From: Hyphomicrobiales bacterium
GTDB lineage: Bacteria > Pseudomonadota > Alphaproteobacteria > Rhizobiales > JAJFHC01
Direction of reading: 5' to 3'
Length of the DNA: 42,642 bases
NCBI GenBank assembly: GCA_021775835.1
Contig: JAJFHC010000032.1
Coordinates: 1 to 42,642, forward strand
Part shown: positions 25,891 to 34,439 of the stretch, piece by piece
How the letters are laid out: every line of letters begins with the position of its first letter
How positions within the stretch are numbered: position 1 is the first letter of the stretch
Position numbers and translations under genes: made by a program
Notes under the pieces: generated by a model
Databases searched by the model: none
What the model was told of the DNA's origin: nothing
Seen by the model: the letters and a program-made list of their open reading frames with translations, nothing else

Positions 25891-26442
25891 ATGCAAACCG
25901 AGCCGCAGATCAGCTTTCACAACGCGACCCATTCAGATGCCGTTGAAAGCGCGATAAGAGATAAAATTGACGATCTTCAGCAATATCATTCCGGGATAAT
26001 CGGTTGCCGGGTTGTCGTAAGCGCACCCCATCGCGACAAGTGGAAAGGCAAGATCTACGAGGTACATGTGGAGGTGTCGATCCCCGGTCCGGATATTGCC
26101 ATCACCCGCGAGGCTGGTGTTAACCACGCCCACGAAGATATCTATGTGGCGATCAGGGACGCCTTTGATGCCGCCCAGCGGGCGCTTCAGGATCAGGTTC
26201 GCAAGATGAGCGATCACAGGACAAAACGGCATCCCGAGACCGTTCACGGTCGTGTTGTGCGCATCTTCTCCGAAGAAGGCTATGGTTTCATTGAAACGGA
26301 ATTTGGCCATGAAGTGTATTTCGACCGTGACAGCCTGACCAAGCCGGCCTGGTCCCAGGTTCAGATCGGCAGCCAGGTCCGTTTCAAGGCGCGGGACGGC
26401 GACAAAGGTGCATACGGCACTCAGGTCACGCTTCTCGATTGA
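25891..26442 (+). CDS. HPF/RaiA ribosome-hibernation domain fused to a cold-shock domain
   Basis: The 183-residue protein has an N-terminal HPF/RaiA domain (about residues 1-105: ISFHNATHSDAVESAIRDKI, then CRVVVSAPH and YEVHVEVSIPG) and a C-terminal cold-shock domain (about 118-183) with intact RNP motifs EGYGFI and EVYFDRD. HPF domains bind the 30S decoding region and silence ribosomes; the CSD would add RNA binding. Start 25891 has CAGGAG 8 bases ahead; the frame extending to 25801 overlaps the synthetase gene. This co-transcribed pair would couple methylation capacity and translation arrest under the same signal. Confidence 0.88.
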   Translation: MQTEPQISFHNATHSDAVESAIRDKIDDLQQYHSGIIGCRVVVSAPHRDKWKGKIYEVHVEVSIPGPDIAITREAGVNHAHEDIYVAIRDAFDAAQRALQDQVRKMSDHRTKRHPETVHGRVVRIFSEEGYGFIETEFGHEVYFDRDSLTKPAWSQVQIGSQVRFKARDGDKGAYGTQVTLLD

Positions 26443-26452
26443 TGCAGGTCAA
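26439..26452. promoter_or_regulatory. FNR/FixK-type operator before the pcm/HhH unit
   Basis: TTGATGCAGGTCAA, perfect match. It overlaps the stop codon of the HPF-CSD gene and is centred 110 bp from the methyltransferase start at 26555. Confidence 0.68.
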
Positions 26453-26554
26453 TGTGTCAATCGCCGTTCCACCAATACGGTCTAGAACTGAAAGGCTTTT
26501 CCAAACTGCGTTGGCAGACGTTGCAGAAGTGCGGTTTAGATTTCCCAAATCTGG

Positions 26555-27220
26555 ATGGAGAAGATGGACTACAAACAACACCGTTTACGCATGGTGGACC
26601 GACAATTAGTGGACCGTGGTATCGGAGACCACCTGGTCCTAACCGCGATGCGCAAGGTCGCAAGGGAAAGATTTGTGCCCGTGGAAATTGACCGTCTGGC
26701 CTATAGAGACGGTGCTCTGCCAATCGGGTTTGGCCAGACGATTTCACAACCCTATATCGTTGCGCTGATGACAGAGGCCCTGCGGCTCAAAGGCGGTGAG
26801 TGCGTTCTGGAAGTTGGCGCCGGATCTGGTTATGCGGCGGCGGTTTTGGCTTAGATCGTGGATACAGTCATCACGATTGAGTGCATAGATGAACTGGCGT
26901 TCCGCGCACGGGACGTCCTGGCGGAACTGGACTACAAAAATGTTACCGTAATTACAGGGGACGGAACAAAAGGATGCCCCACCCATGCACCCTATGATGC
27001 CATTGTGGTGACCGCGGGCGGCCCTGATGTTCCGCCATCACTGCTTGAACAACTGAAAATCGGCGGGCGTCTTGTGATGCCCGTAGGATCTCATGAAACT
27101 GTTCAGACGCTGATACGGGTTACCAAACAGGCCGGTGAAAAATACGTAAGGGAAGAATTGTGCGAGGTGCGCTTTGTGCCGCTGGTTGGAGAAGAAGGGT
27201 GGACACCAGACCGGCCATGA
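26555..27220 (+). pseudogene. pcm: Protein-L-isoaspartate O-methyltransferase, interrupted by in-frame TAG
   Basis: The frame reads a normal-length PCMT of about 220 residues apart from one TAG at 26852-26854 (codon 100). Before it: [52 protein letters not shown] and the SAM motif [14 protein letters not shown]. After it, in the same frame: IVDTVITIECIDELA, YDAIVVTAGGPDVPP, GGRLVMPVGSH. Family members read on as ...AVLA-(Q/E/R)-L/IV, so one base change (CAG or GAG to TAG) explains the break. The enzyme repairs isoaspartyl damage with SAM. Either it is a fresh pseudogene, or read through, or a sequencing error. A GTG at 26858 could restart translation, but would lack the SAM site. Start 26564 is an alternative. 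Confidence 0.85.
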
Positions 27221-27260
27221 CGGTCTGGGGCCACACTGCATGGATGCGAGGTAGCCGCGT

Positions 27261-28151
27261 ATGCTGGAAGAAAAAACAGAGAATCCGTCCGGGCAATGTC
27301 GTGCCAATCAGATTATAGCATCCAATCTTTTGGAGATGGCCGACCTGCTGGAACAGCAGGACGCGGACGGGTTTCGTGTCACGGCCTATCGGCATGCCGC
27401 CGACACAATCATGACGTTGGAGCATTCTCTTGACGGCATTCTTGTAAAACAGGGCGTCAAAGGACTAATCGCATTACCGGCCATCGGCGTATCAATTGCC
27501 TCAGCGATTGCTGAGATGCTGCATACGGGCCGTTGGGGCCAACTTGAGCGTTTGCGGGGGACGACAGCACCGGAAAAACTGTTCTGTACAGTGCCCGGGA
27601 TTGGGCCAAAATTGGCTGCGAAGTTGCATGACGAGCTTCATATTGACACCCTGGAGGCGCTCGAGGTGGCAGCCCACGACGGTCGTTTGCGTGACGTGCC
27701 GGGTTTCGGCCCCCGCCGTTTGTCGATGATCAAGGCCAGTTTGCTGGAGCGGCTTGGTCGCCGGCGCATTGCGGCTTTGCCGCAGACCAGCGCACCGTCT
27801 GCGGCGCAATTGCTGGACGTTGATGATGAATACCGTCGGCGTGCTGCAAAAGGAAATTTGCGGAAGATCGCGCCCAAGCGTTTTAATCCCGACGGCCTCG
27901 CATGGCTTCCAATTCTACACACTCAACGACAGGGGTGGAGATTTTCCGTTCTGTTCTCAAACACCCAACGGGCTCATGAACTGAACAGGATTCAGGACTG
28001 GGTTGTGATCTTCTATGAAACGGACGGTGCAGTCGAAGGCCAGTGCACTGTGGTCACTGAGACATCGGCACCGTGGCGAGGGTACAGGATGGTACGCGGA
28101 CAGGAGAGGGAGTGTGCCGAATATTACCGATCGCAGGAAACCGCCGCCTGA
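27261..28151 (+). CDS. Helix-hairpin-helix protein related to the PolX N-terminus, no polymerase domain
   Basis: The 296-residue protein begins with a family X polymerase-like 8-kDa region: NQIIASNLLEMADLLEQQ, FRVTAYRHAADTI, then two helix-hairpin-helix motifs, ALPAIGVSIASAIAEML (about residues 72-88) and VPGIGPKLAAKL, plus VPGFGPRRLSMIKASL. No nucleotidyltransferase palm (GSxRR, DxD) or PHP domain follows; instead a 100-residue C-terminal domain (AWLPILHTQRQGWRFSVLFS, IFYETDGAVEGQCTVVTE) of unknown function. It should bind DNA ends or gaps without polymerising. GAGG is 9 bases before ATG 27261. It lies 40 bp after pcm and shares its promoter. Confidence 0.82.
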   Translation: MLEEKTENPSGQCRANQIIASNLLEMADLLEQQDADGFRVTAYRHAADTIMTLEHSLDGILVKQGVKGLIALPAIGVSIASAIAEMLHTGRWGQLERLRGTTAPEKLFCTVPGIGPKLAAKLHDELHIDTLEALEVAAHDGRLRDVPGFGPRRLSMIKASLLERLGRRRIAALPQTSAPSAAQLLDVDDEYRRRAAKGNLRKIAPKRFNPDGLAWLPILHTQRQGWRFSVLFSNTQRAHELNRIQDWVVIFYETDGAVEGQCTVVTETSAPWRGYRMVRGQERECAEYYRSQETAA

Positions 28152-28152
28152 G

Positions 28153-28686
28153 TCATTTAACCGTGATTACGTTGACATCGGCAAGGTTTGCAACCTTGTG
28201 CGATACGCTGCCCAGAAAAAGCGCCTTCAAGTCACTCCGACCTCGGCTGCCGACAACGATAAGATCAGCACCACGGCTCTTTGCAATATCGATAATCACG
28301 GTGGCCGGATTTCCGACTTCCATGATGGTTTCCACGTCGTTTACGCCATTTGCCTTCGCGTCCAACTGCGCCGCCTCCATGAGATTTTCACCGATTGCCG
28401 TGCGGATTATTCTGAATGTTTCCGCGTGATAGTCGAATAGGGGTTCGACGCCCTTCGGTCCCAGAGCTCGGATGTCCATGATGTCGCTTGCCATGACATG
28501 GCGGTTAAACACATCGGGGTACTCGACCGCAGCCAGGCGTTTTTCGCCTTGAGAGAGTTCCTGATTGTCGATGACGTGGAGGAGCAGCAGTTTGGCATCG
28601 TATTTGGTCGCCATATCAGCGGCCAGTTTGATGGCCCTTTTGGCATGATCTGATCCGTCTGTCGCGACGAGGATTGTCTTGAGCAT
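28153..28686 (-). CDS. Universal stress protein, single UspA domain
   Basis: The 177-residue protein opens MLKTILVATDGSDHAKRAIK and ends ADLIVVGSRGRSDLKALFLG, SVSHKVANLADVNVITVK, with the ATP-binding G-x2-G-x9-G-S loop intact. It is an ATP-binding-type Usp, unlike the tandem one at 691. A mid-region insert (YPDVFNRHVMASDIMDIRAL) makes it longer than the usual 140-150 residues. GGAGG precedes the ATG. The FNR-type box 28741-28754 is centred 62 bp upstream. It converges with the HhH gene with a single base between stop codons. Confidence 0.92.
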   Translation of the reverse strand: MLKTILVATDGSDHAKRAIKLAADMATKYDAKLLLLHVIDNQELSQGEKRLAAVEYPDVFNRHVMASDIMDIRALGPKGVEPLFDYHAETFRIIRTAIGENLMEAAQLDAKANGVNDVETIMEVGNPATVIIDIAKSRGADLIVVGSRGRSDLKALFLGSVSHKVANLADVNVITVK

Positions 28687-28740
28687 TTGGTTCCTCCGTT
28701 TGGGTTCGCACTACTTAATCACCTAATGCAGAGTGTTCGT

Positions 28741-28754
28741 TTGATGCACGTCAA
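28741..28754. promoter_or_regulatory. FNR/FixK-type operator before the second Usp gene
   Basis: TTGATGCACGTCAA, perfect match, centred 62 bp from the start at 28686. Confidence 0.75.
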
Positions 28755-28857
28755 GCTGTCCGGGACGGTCTTCGACCGACGCATCAATAGCGATTGCGGC
28801 CTGACAACATCGGCGAAACTGTCCTGAGTTACTGCGCTTGAAGCGTTTGGCAGAATT

Positions 28858-28883
28858 GATCCGCCGCTCTTCAGCGGCGGATC
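28858..28883 (-). terminator. Perfect 11-bp hairpin after the secreted basic protein gene
   Basis: GATCCGCCGCT, loop CTTC, AGCGGCGGATC: a perfect 11-bp GC-rich stem 26 bp past the stop of the leftward gene ending at 28909. No strong U-run follows, so termination by it alone is not certain. Confidence 0.5.
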
Positions 28884-28908
28884 GCATGCATGGTGGTTGA
28901 GATTTGGA

Positions 28909-29511
28909 CTAATAACGGCGTTTTGACAGAATGCGACCGTTGTAGGCGCTGGCCTTGATCTTGTATCGCCGGCCTGATTTCCAGGCAATGAAGGCATAGA
29001 CCTTCCCTTTGCAATCTATGGCCCTGATCCGACGGTAACCGTGACGACGGACAATTCGGCGGACGCGGGCGCAGGTCAATCGGCTGCGGTAAGGTGGCCC
29101 GTAATAATAGGGATCTCGATACCACGGGTCATAGTAGAATGGATCGTAATAGCCGTCAGAGAAGCCAAAATAGAATGTCGGACCGTTATGTTTCCTGCGG
29201 TAATGCTTGTGAAAATTTCGGTGGGCTCTGCCGTAGTTGCGTTGGCGCGGTCGGTAACGTTTGTGAAACTTCTTGTGGTGGCGGCGATACTGCCGCTTCC
29301 TGGCTTTTCGTCCGCCTGATGCACGTTTTTTGCGATGTCCGATTTCGACCAATGGAAGACTATGGCTTTGGCTTTGGACCTCTTTACTCGTTTGGGCTGT
29401 TGCGATCAGCCTGGCACCCGTTATGACGCTCGCCGAGTTCGCCGGTGTGTTGCCTAGAGTGACCGATGTGCACAGTGCCAGCCCAATTCCTAAAGTCATC
29501 AACTTCTTCAT
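28909..29511 (-). CDS. Secreted, very basic Arg/His/Tyr-rich protein
   Basis: The 200-residue product has a signal peptide (MKKLMTLGIGLALCTSVTLG, cleavage likely after NSA), a middle section of about 50 residues dominated by Arg, Lys and His (RKKRASGGRKARKRQYRRHH), a Tyr/Asp/Pro-rich stretch (YYDPFYYDPWYRDPYYYG) and a C-terminal PepSY-like or YPSY-like module (LTCARVRRIVRRHGYRRIRA, ending YNGRIL) with two cysteines. Proteins with this layout are common in alphaproteobacteria and uncharacterised. GGAGA precedes the ATG. It sits 39 bp behind the phasin gene and has no box of its own, so is likely co-transcribed with it. Confidence 0.75.
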   Translation of the reverse strand: MKKLMTLGIGLALCTSVTLGNTPANSASVITGARLIATAQTSKEVQSQSHSLPLVEIGHRKKRASGGRKARKRQYRRHHKKFHKRYRPRQRNYGRAHRNFHKHYRRKHNGPTFYFGFSDGYYDPFYYDPWYRDPYYYGPPYRSRLTCARVRRIVRRHGYRRIRAIDCKGKVYAFIAWKSGRRYKIKASAYNGRILSKRRY

Positions 29512-29550
29512 GGTTATTCTCCATTCCCGTCGGGGAAGCGGTTTTGGTCG

Positions 29551-29877
29551 CTACTTGATTTCAGCGGCCGTCTTGTTCATCAGATCAAGAATCCTTTGGC
29601 CTTCATCGGCATAGTCCTTAAGCATTGTGTTGGCGAAAGCCATTTGCTGCTCAGCGACATCGGTGGGATTTTTGCACTCGGCGAGACGGGTCGGTATCTC
29701 CATGTCCTTGGAGAGGCGATTGTTTACAAATTGCAACATTTCCGCCTGGACCTCGCCAGCGGTCCGCCACCAGGCATTATAGGATTTCATCACTGTCTGC
29801 ATCGATTGCTCGCTTGCCTGAGCGATCTCTTCAAGGTTGGGAGTGACGGGAAACAACTGTTCGGAATTCTTGGCCAT
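29551..29877 (-). CDS. Phasin-family protein
   Basis: The 108-residue protein is helical and amphipathic: LEEIAQASEQSMQTVMKSYN, WWRTAGEVQAEMLQFVNNRL, and a closing AEQQMAFANTMLKDYADEGQ. The pattern (paired helices, AEQ..F....L..Y) is that of the phasin_2 family, which coats polyhydroxyalkanoate granules or acts as a chaperone-like surface protein. No PHA synthase is in the window. AAGGAGG lies 5 bases before the ATG. The operator-like site 29936-29949 is centred 65 bp upstream. Confidence 0.85.
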   Translation of the reverse strand: MAKNSEQLFPVTPNLEEIAQASEQSMQTVMKSYNAWWRTAGEVQAEMLQFVNNRLSKDMEIPTRLAECKNPTDVAEQQMAFANTMLKDYADEGQRILDLMNKTAAEIK

Positions 29878-29935
29878 TGACGCCTCCTTAGGTTTTCATT
29901 TGAAGTCATTCAAACGGAAAAGCGCGGTTGCAGAT

Positions 29936-29949
29936 ATGACCTAGGTCAA
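29936..29949. promoter_or_regulatory. FNR/FixK-type operator before the phasin gene
   Basis: ATGACCTAGGTCAA, one outer base off consensus; centred 65 bp from the phasin start. It lies 87 bp from the next box, which faces the ATPase gene. Confidence 0.6.
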
Positions 29950-30036
29950 TTCAGGGTACGGATCGCAACAAGGGACTTCCGTCATCTTGCAAACCGGGAT
30001 CCGACGTGGCCGGTTGTAGGACTCTGGTCGCTCAGG

Positions 30037-30050
30037 TTGACCTTGATCAA
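30037..30050. promoter_or_regulatory. FNR/FixK-type operator before the P-type ATPase
   Basis: TTGACCTTGATCAA, perfect match, centred 95 bp from the preferred start 30139. Confidence 0.72.
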
Positions 30051-30138
30051 CGATCAAAAAGCTTGATGGCGTATGAGTCCGGACGGGGTGGCGGGATGGA
30101 ATCGCGTGAAAGCCCTGGATTCACAGATTGGTCAATCA

Positions 30139-32868
30139 ATGGAAGACATGCCGAATACCGATGGTGTCCCCGCCAATATGCCAGTCGACAGCTTGCCCCA
30201 AGATCCACACAGCAGTTCTGTGGTTCAGTTGGCATCGGCACTCGGCGTCGTCCCTGAGCATGGTCTGAACTCGAAGGAAATCGGAGAACGCCGCCGCCGG
30301 TATGGGCGTAACGTCTTGCGGCAACAAAGGCCTGCCAGTATCGCAGGAATCCTGGTCAATCAGTTCAAAAGTCCGGTTGTGTATCTGCTGGCGGCAGCGG
30401 CGGTGTTCGCAGCTGTGCTCGGGGAGTGGATTGACTGCGCTGCAATCATCACGGTGCTGCTGCTAAACGCAACTATCGGTTTCGTGACGGAACTACGGGC
30501 CAAACGGTCAATGGAGGCGTTACGACAGTTGTCGGCACGTTCTGCGCGCGTTCGCAGGGACCTCGAATTGCTCGTCGTTCCTGCCGACGACCTTGTTCCC
30601 GGGGACATCGTTGTCCTCGACGCAGGAGATGTTGTGACCGCCGACATGCGGGTCGTGAATTCGGCCAATCTGTCTTGCGATGAGTCCACGTTGACTGGTG
30701 AATCACTGCCTGTGGCCAAGACCATGTCTCCGATCAAATCAGGCACTCCGTTGGCCGAGCGCACGTCGATGCTCTACAAGGGAAGTGCTATCACCCGGGG
30801 CACCGGTGAAGGTCTGGTGACCGCGACGGGCATGCAAACCGAACTTGGCCGGGTTACACACCTGGTCGAGCAAAGCCAACCGGAGCGTTCTCCGCTGGAG
30901 CATCAACTGGAGCGGCTCAGCCGAGATCTGATCTGGATCACGCTTGGAGTCGCTGCCGTTGTCGCCTTTGCCGGCATCTATGCCGGTCAGGAAATTCCGC
31001 TTATGGTCGAGACCGCGGTGGCCCTCGCGGTCGCGGCGATTCCGGAAGGGTTACCAATCGTTGCCACTCTTGCACTGGCGCGCGGTATGTTGCGCATGGC
31101 CAGGCATAATGCGCTGATTGAAAGGCTGTCGGCTGTTGAGACCTTGGGTGCCACGACGGTCATTTTGACGGACAAGACAGGCACACTCACGGAAAATCGT
31201 ATGCATGTTGACCGGATCGTGACCGCTGCCGGTGAGTTGACGTATGACAGAGGCGCCGGTCACTTTCTGCTCGATGGCCGCGCAACGTCTCCAGCACCGG
31301 CAAACGGTCTGGACAAGGTACTCCAGGCTGCGGCTCTGTGTAACAATGCCGGCCTGCGCCAGGATGGCGGTGGCGGAACCGGCGATCCAATGGAAGTTGC
31401 GCTCCTCGAAACCGCCTTCGCGGCGGGACTGCGGCGTGACGATTTGTTGGTGTTGTACCCGGAAGTCGGTGAACACGCCTTTGACGCGGACACCAAGATG
31501 ATGGCCACTGTGCATGAATGCGTGGATGGTTTCTTCTTTGCTGTCAAAGGCGCCCCCGAGGCCGTTCTCGATAGGGTGACAATGATTGAAACCGCCAGCG
31601 GCCCGGTGCCCTTCGACAATCAGACCAACCGGCAATGGCAATCCTATGTTGAGCTTCTTGCCGGACAGGGGTTGCGGCTGCTGGCAACAGCCGGCAAGAC
31701 CGCGCCAAGTGCGGATGTGCAGGCCTATGGAGATTTGGTCCTGTTCGGACTAATCGCCATGCAGGATCCGCCAAGACCGGATGTCGCGGAAGCACTATCA
31801 GACGCACGCCGTGCCGGAATCAACGTAATCATGGTGACAGGCGATCATGCCCGCACAGCCAAAAGCATATCGGAGTCGGTTGGCCTTGCACCGTCCGGGA
31901 CGGAAGTCATTTCCGGGAACTCTCTCAAGCCGCTTGCTGAAATGACCAACCAGGAGAGGATGACAGCCCGCGGTGCGCTGGTGTTCTCCCGGGTTACCCC
32001 GGAGCAAAAACTCGATCTGATTACACTGCATCAACAAGCCGGCGAAATTGTTGCGATGACCGGAGACGGTGTCAATGATGCCCCTGCACTCAAGAAGGCC
32101 GAAATCGGTATCGCCATGGGCCAGCGGGGCACCCAGGTTGCGCGTGAAGCGGCTGACATGGTTCTGCGTGACGACGCTTTCTCGACAATCATTCACGCGG
32201 TTCGCGAGGGGCGAATAATCTATACAAATATTCGCCGGTTCACGACATATCTGCTCTCCTGCAATCTCAGTGAGATTTTGGTCATCGGATTGGCCGTTCT
32301 TAGTGGGTTGCCGCTGCCACTCCTACCGCTACAGATTTTGTTCCTCAATCTCGTGACTGATGTCTTCCCGGCATTTGCCCTTGGAACGATTGAAGCAGAC
32401 CCGAATGTTCTGATCCGTCCACCGCGCGCGCCAAATGAACCCATTCTTGCCAGCAAACAATGGTGGGCAATCGTGGTTCATGGAATGGTCATCGCGCTGG
32501 TGACTTTGGCAGCCGCGGGAATGGCTATTGTTCAGTTTGACTATTCGGGTGACCAGATAACCACCATGTGTTTCTTCACGTTGGCGACGGCGCAGTTGTG
32601 GCACGTGTTCAATATACGCAATTGGCGCGAGGGATTGATTCTGAACCGTTTGACTCACAATTTGTACGTTTGGCTGGCCGTCATACTTTGCGTTGGAATT
32701 CTCCTGCTTGCTGCTCTTGAACCGCATCTGGCGGCTGTACTGCATATCGTGCCGTTATCGGCGAATGCCTGGGCAACTGTTTTGTTGCTCAGTGTGCTTC
32801 CGGTATTGCTGCGTGAAATTGCGGCTGTCGTCGTTCGCCTGAAGCGAAACGGGCGAATGACAGCCTAG
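30139..32868 (+). CDS. P2-type cation-transporting ATPase
   Basis: About 909 residues from the chosen start. All P-type hallmarks are present: N-terminal cation-ATPase domain (GLNSKEIGERRRRYGRNVL), actuator motif TGES, membrane motif AIPEGLPIVATLALARGM, phosphorylation site LTDKTGTLTENRM with its Asp (residue 345 from 30139), KGAPEAV, MVTGDHARTA, and hinge MTGDGVNDAPALKKAEIGIA, then the C-terminal six-helix domain. The PEGLP form and length fit the Ca2+/SERCA-like or Na+-type P2 group, not copper pumps. A frame open from 30073 would start only 30 bp from the operator centre; 30139 or 30148 fits better, though neither has a clear ribosome site. Confidence 0.92.
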   Translation: MEDMPNTDGVPANMPVDSLPQDPHSSSVVQLASALGVVPEHGLNSKEIGERRRRYGRNVLRQQRPASIAGILVNQFKSPVVYLLAAAAVFAAVLGEWIDCAAIITVLLLNATIGFVTELRAKRSMEALRQLSARSARVRRDLELLVVPADDLVPGDIVVLDAGDVVTADMRVVNSANLSCDESTLTGESLPVAKTMSPIKSGTPLAERTSMLYKGSAITRGTGEGLVTATGMQTELGRVTHLVEQSQPERSPLEHQLERLSRDLIWITLGVAAVVAFAGIYAGQEIPLMVETAVALAVAAIPEGLPIVATLALARGMLRMARHNALIERLSAVETLGATTVILTDKTGTLTENRMHVDRIVTAAGELTYDRGAGHFLLDGRATSPAPANGLDKVLQAAALCNNAGLRQDGGGGTGDPMEVALLETAFAAGLRRDDLLVLYPEVGEHAFDADTKMMATVHECVDGFFFAVKGAPEAVLDRVTMIETASGPVPFDNQTNRQWQSYVELLAGQGLRLLATAGKTAPSADVQAYGDLVLFGLIAMQDPPRPDVAEALSDARRAGINVIMVTGDHARTAKSISESVGLAPSGTEVISGNSLKPLAEMTNQERMTARGALVFSRVTPEQKLDLITLHQQAGEIVAMTGDGVNDAPALKKAEIGIAMGQRGTQVAREAADMVLRDDAFSTIIHAVREGRIIYTNIRRFTTYLLSCNLSEILVIGLAVLSGLPLPLLPLQILFLNLVTDVFPAFALGTIEADPNVLIRPPRAPNEPILASKQWWAIVVHGMVIALVTLAAAGMAIVQFDYSGDQITTMCFFTLATAQLWHVFNIRNWREGLILNRLTHNLYVWLAVILCVGILLLAALEPHLAAVLHIVPLSANAWATVLLLSVLPVLLREIAAVVVRLKRNGRMTA

Positions 32869-32875
32869 CTTTTGA

Positions 32876-34378
32876 TCAGGAGCGAAGCCTGCTGAACGCG
32901 TCTGCAGCCATAGATTCTGCATCCACCTGGGTCGGTGCAATCGCCATGAAGTACCGTCCGCCACCGAGTTCACTTTCCGAAGGCGCCAGCAGTACAACTC
33001 CGCCGGAAGACGAACCACTTACATACAAGAGGTCCTTCAGCCGTTCGATGACGTCTCCTGTGGAATAATTTGGCAAGGCGGGGTCGGATTGTTGGATGAT
33101 GGCTATACCCCTACCGTGCTGATTCCGGGTAAGGCGATTGGCCAATGTCATCGGGATGGACACTCCGCCCCAGCGACCGTTGCATTCGATCCAATGAATC
33201 CGGGTCCCCTTGTCCATCCGGCGGGTTACAATCAAGTCAAGGCTGCAGCGCCCGTAATAGCCCACCCGCTGGAAAACTGATGCCAGTCGGGCTGCCTCAT
33301 CGGCAATTTGTGCGTGGAGTGTCTCCGGCATCTGGGCGGGCACAGCCCCGACAAACTCTCCTTCCGATCCCTGAACCCGTTGTTCGAAGATACCTTCAAT
33401 AACGGGAGGACCCAACTCTTGGCCTGGTATCCACATCTGAACTGACGGACTTGAGATCACGTCACACTCCCAGATGCCGATCAGAATCGGGTAGTTATCC
33501 CGCCAGCCTCTGTCGTGCAAAACGGACAATAGGCGTTGTCTTATCTGGGCAAGGGACAAACGGCGAATTTCATCACTCTCAAATGTGATGTTCCCCGTCG
33601 CCCCCGCGCTGTCAGGCACTTTGACAATAACGCGTGGTGATTTTCGGGAAAGCCTCGCAACATGGGCTGCCGATGCTGCTGGCCCGTAGGCCGAATAGGT
33701 CGGTGGCAAAGCATGTTCGCCGATGATCTTGCGAACGCGATTGGCAAACCAGATCTTGTCGTTGATGCGCTTTGATGTCCTCGGCGAAGGGCCGCAGACC
33801 GATACCTGAACGCCGGTATCGATGGCAATCTGATGAGCAAGACGCCACATCGCGCCGGTACAAAGGTAGGGCAACACAACCATTCCGTCTGTGCCTGATG
33901 CCAGGTTTCTGACCATCTTTCTCAGGCCATCGTCCGTTCGACACCGGACAGACATGGGAGGAAACGGTGGCTTCCCTTTGTCACGGACCTCGACGAATTG
34001 GATTCCATCAATTTTCAGATATCGTTCAATATAGGTTTCGAATTCCCGGCAACGTCGATGGACAAGAACTGTGTCACCGTGTTGAGCCAACAGGGCTATG
34101 CGATATTCGAGGGGCGAGGCGGGGTTTGAACTGTAAAGATTCAAACCCCGTTGGTCGCCGATCACCAGTGCGGGGCTGTCGTTCAGGCCCTGAAGGATAC
34201 GCGGGTCGAACTCCCGCGACGAAAGCAACCCGGGTTCATCCCTGAGGAGGTTTTCCGACAGGAGGCGCAGACGCGAGTCCTCTGCTTTGCCGATTACGGG
34301 CTTGCAACAGGGAACAATTGGAATTGATAGCCGGGCGCCATCCGGATTCGGTGCAATATGTCTTGGCGCTCGTACCAA
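32876..34378 (-). CDS. ATP-grasp ligase-like protein
   Basis: About 500 residues. The N-terminal third looks like a pre-ATP-grasp Rossmann region (ALVIGDQRGLNLYSS, YRIALLAQHGDTVLVH); the second part is an ATP-grasp fold with VIVKVPDSAGATGNITFES (nucleotide lysine), MWIPGQELGPPVIEGIFEQR, and the metal-binding WIECNGRWGGVSIP. Such enzymes join a carboxylate to an amine via acyl phosphate. TTG 34378 is preferred: GGAGGGG is 6 bases ahead and the operator centre is 68 bp away, as for neighbours; the ATG at 34453 lies inside the operator. It converges on the ATPase with 7 bp between, and diverges from a glutamine amidotransferase. Substrates unknown. Confidence 0.8.
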   Translation of the reverse strand: MVRAPRHIAPNPDGARLSIPIVPCCKPVIGKAEDSRLRLLSENLLRDEPGLLSSREFDPRILQGLNDSPALVIGDQRGLNLYSSNPASPLEYRIALLAQHGDTVLVHRRCREFETYIERYLKIDGIQFVEVRDKGKPPFPPMSVRCRTDDGLRKMVRNLASGTDGMVVLPYLCTGAMWRLAHQIAIDTGVQVSVCGPSPRTSKRINDKIWFANRVRKIIGEHALPPTYSAYGPAASAAHVARLSRKSPRVIVKVPDSAGATGNITFESDEIRRLSLAQIRQRLLSVLHDRGWRDNYPILIGIWECDVISSPSVQMWIPGQELGPPVIEGIFEQRVQGSEGEFVGAVPAQMPETLHAQIADEAARLASVFQRVGYYGRCSLDLIVTRRMDKGTRIHWIECNGRWGGVSIPMTLANRLTRNQHGRGIAIIQQSDPALPNYSTGDVIERLKDLLYVSGSSSGGVVLLAPSESELGGGRYFMAIAPTQVDAESMAADAFSRLRS

Positions 34379-34439
34379 AGTTCGCCCCTCCAAAAGATGC
34401 CGATACATTGCAACAATGCCAATCAAACCGATCGCTGCA

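Noticed and set aside
29094..29614. 110-113 codon forward frames across the basic secreted protein
   Set aside because: Antisense shadows; the reverse-strand gene has a signal peptide and ribosome site.
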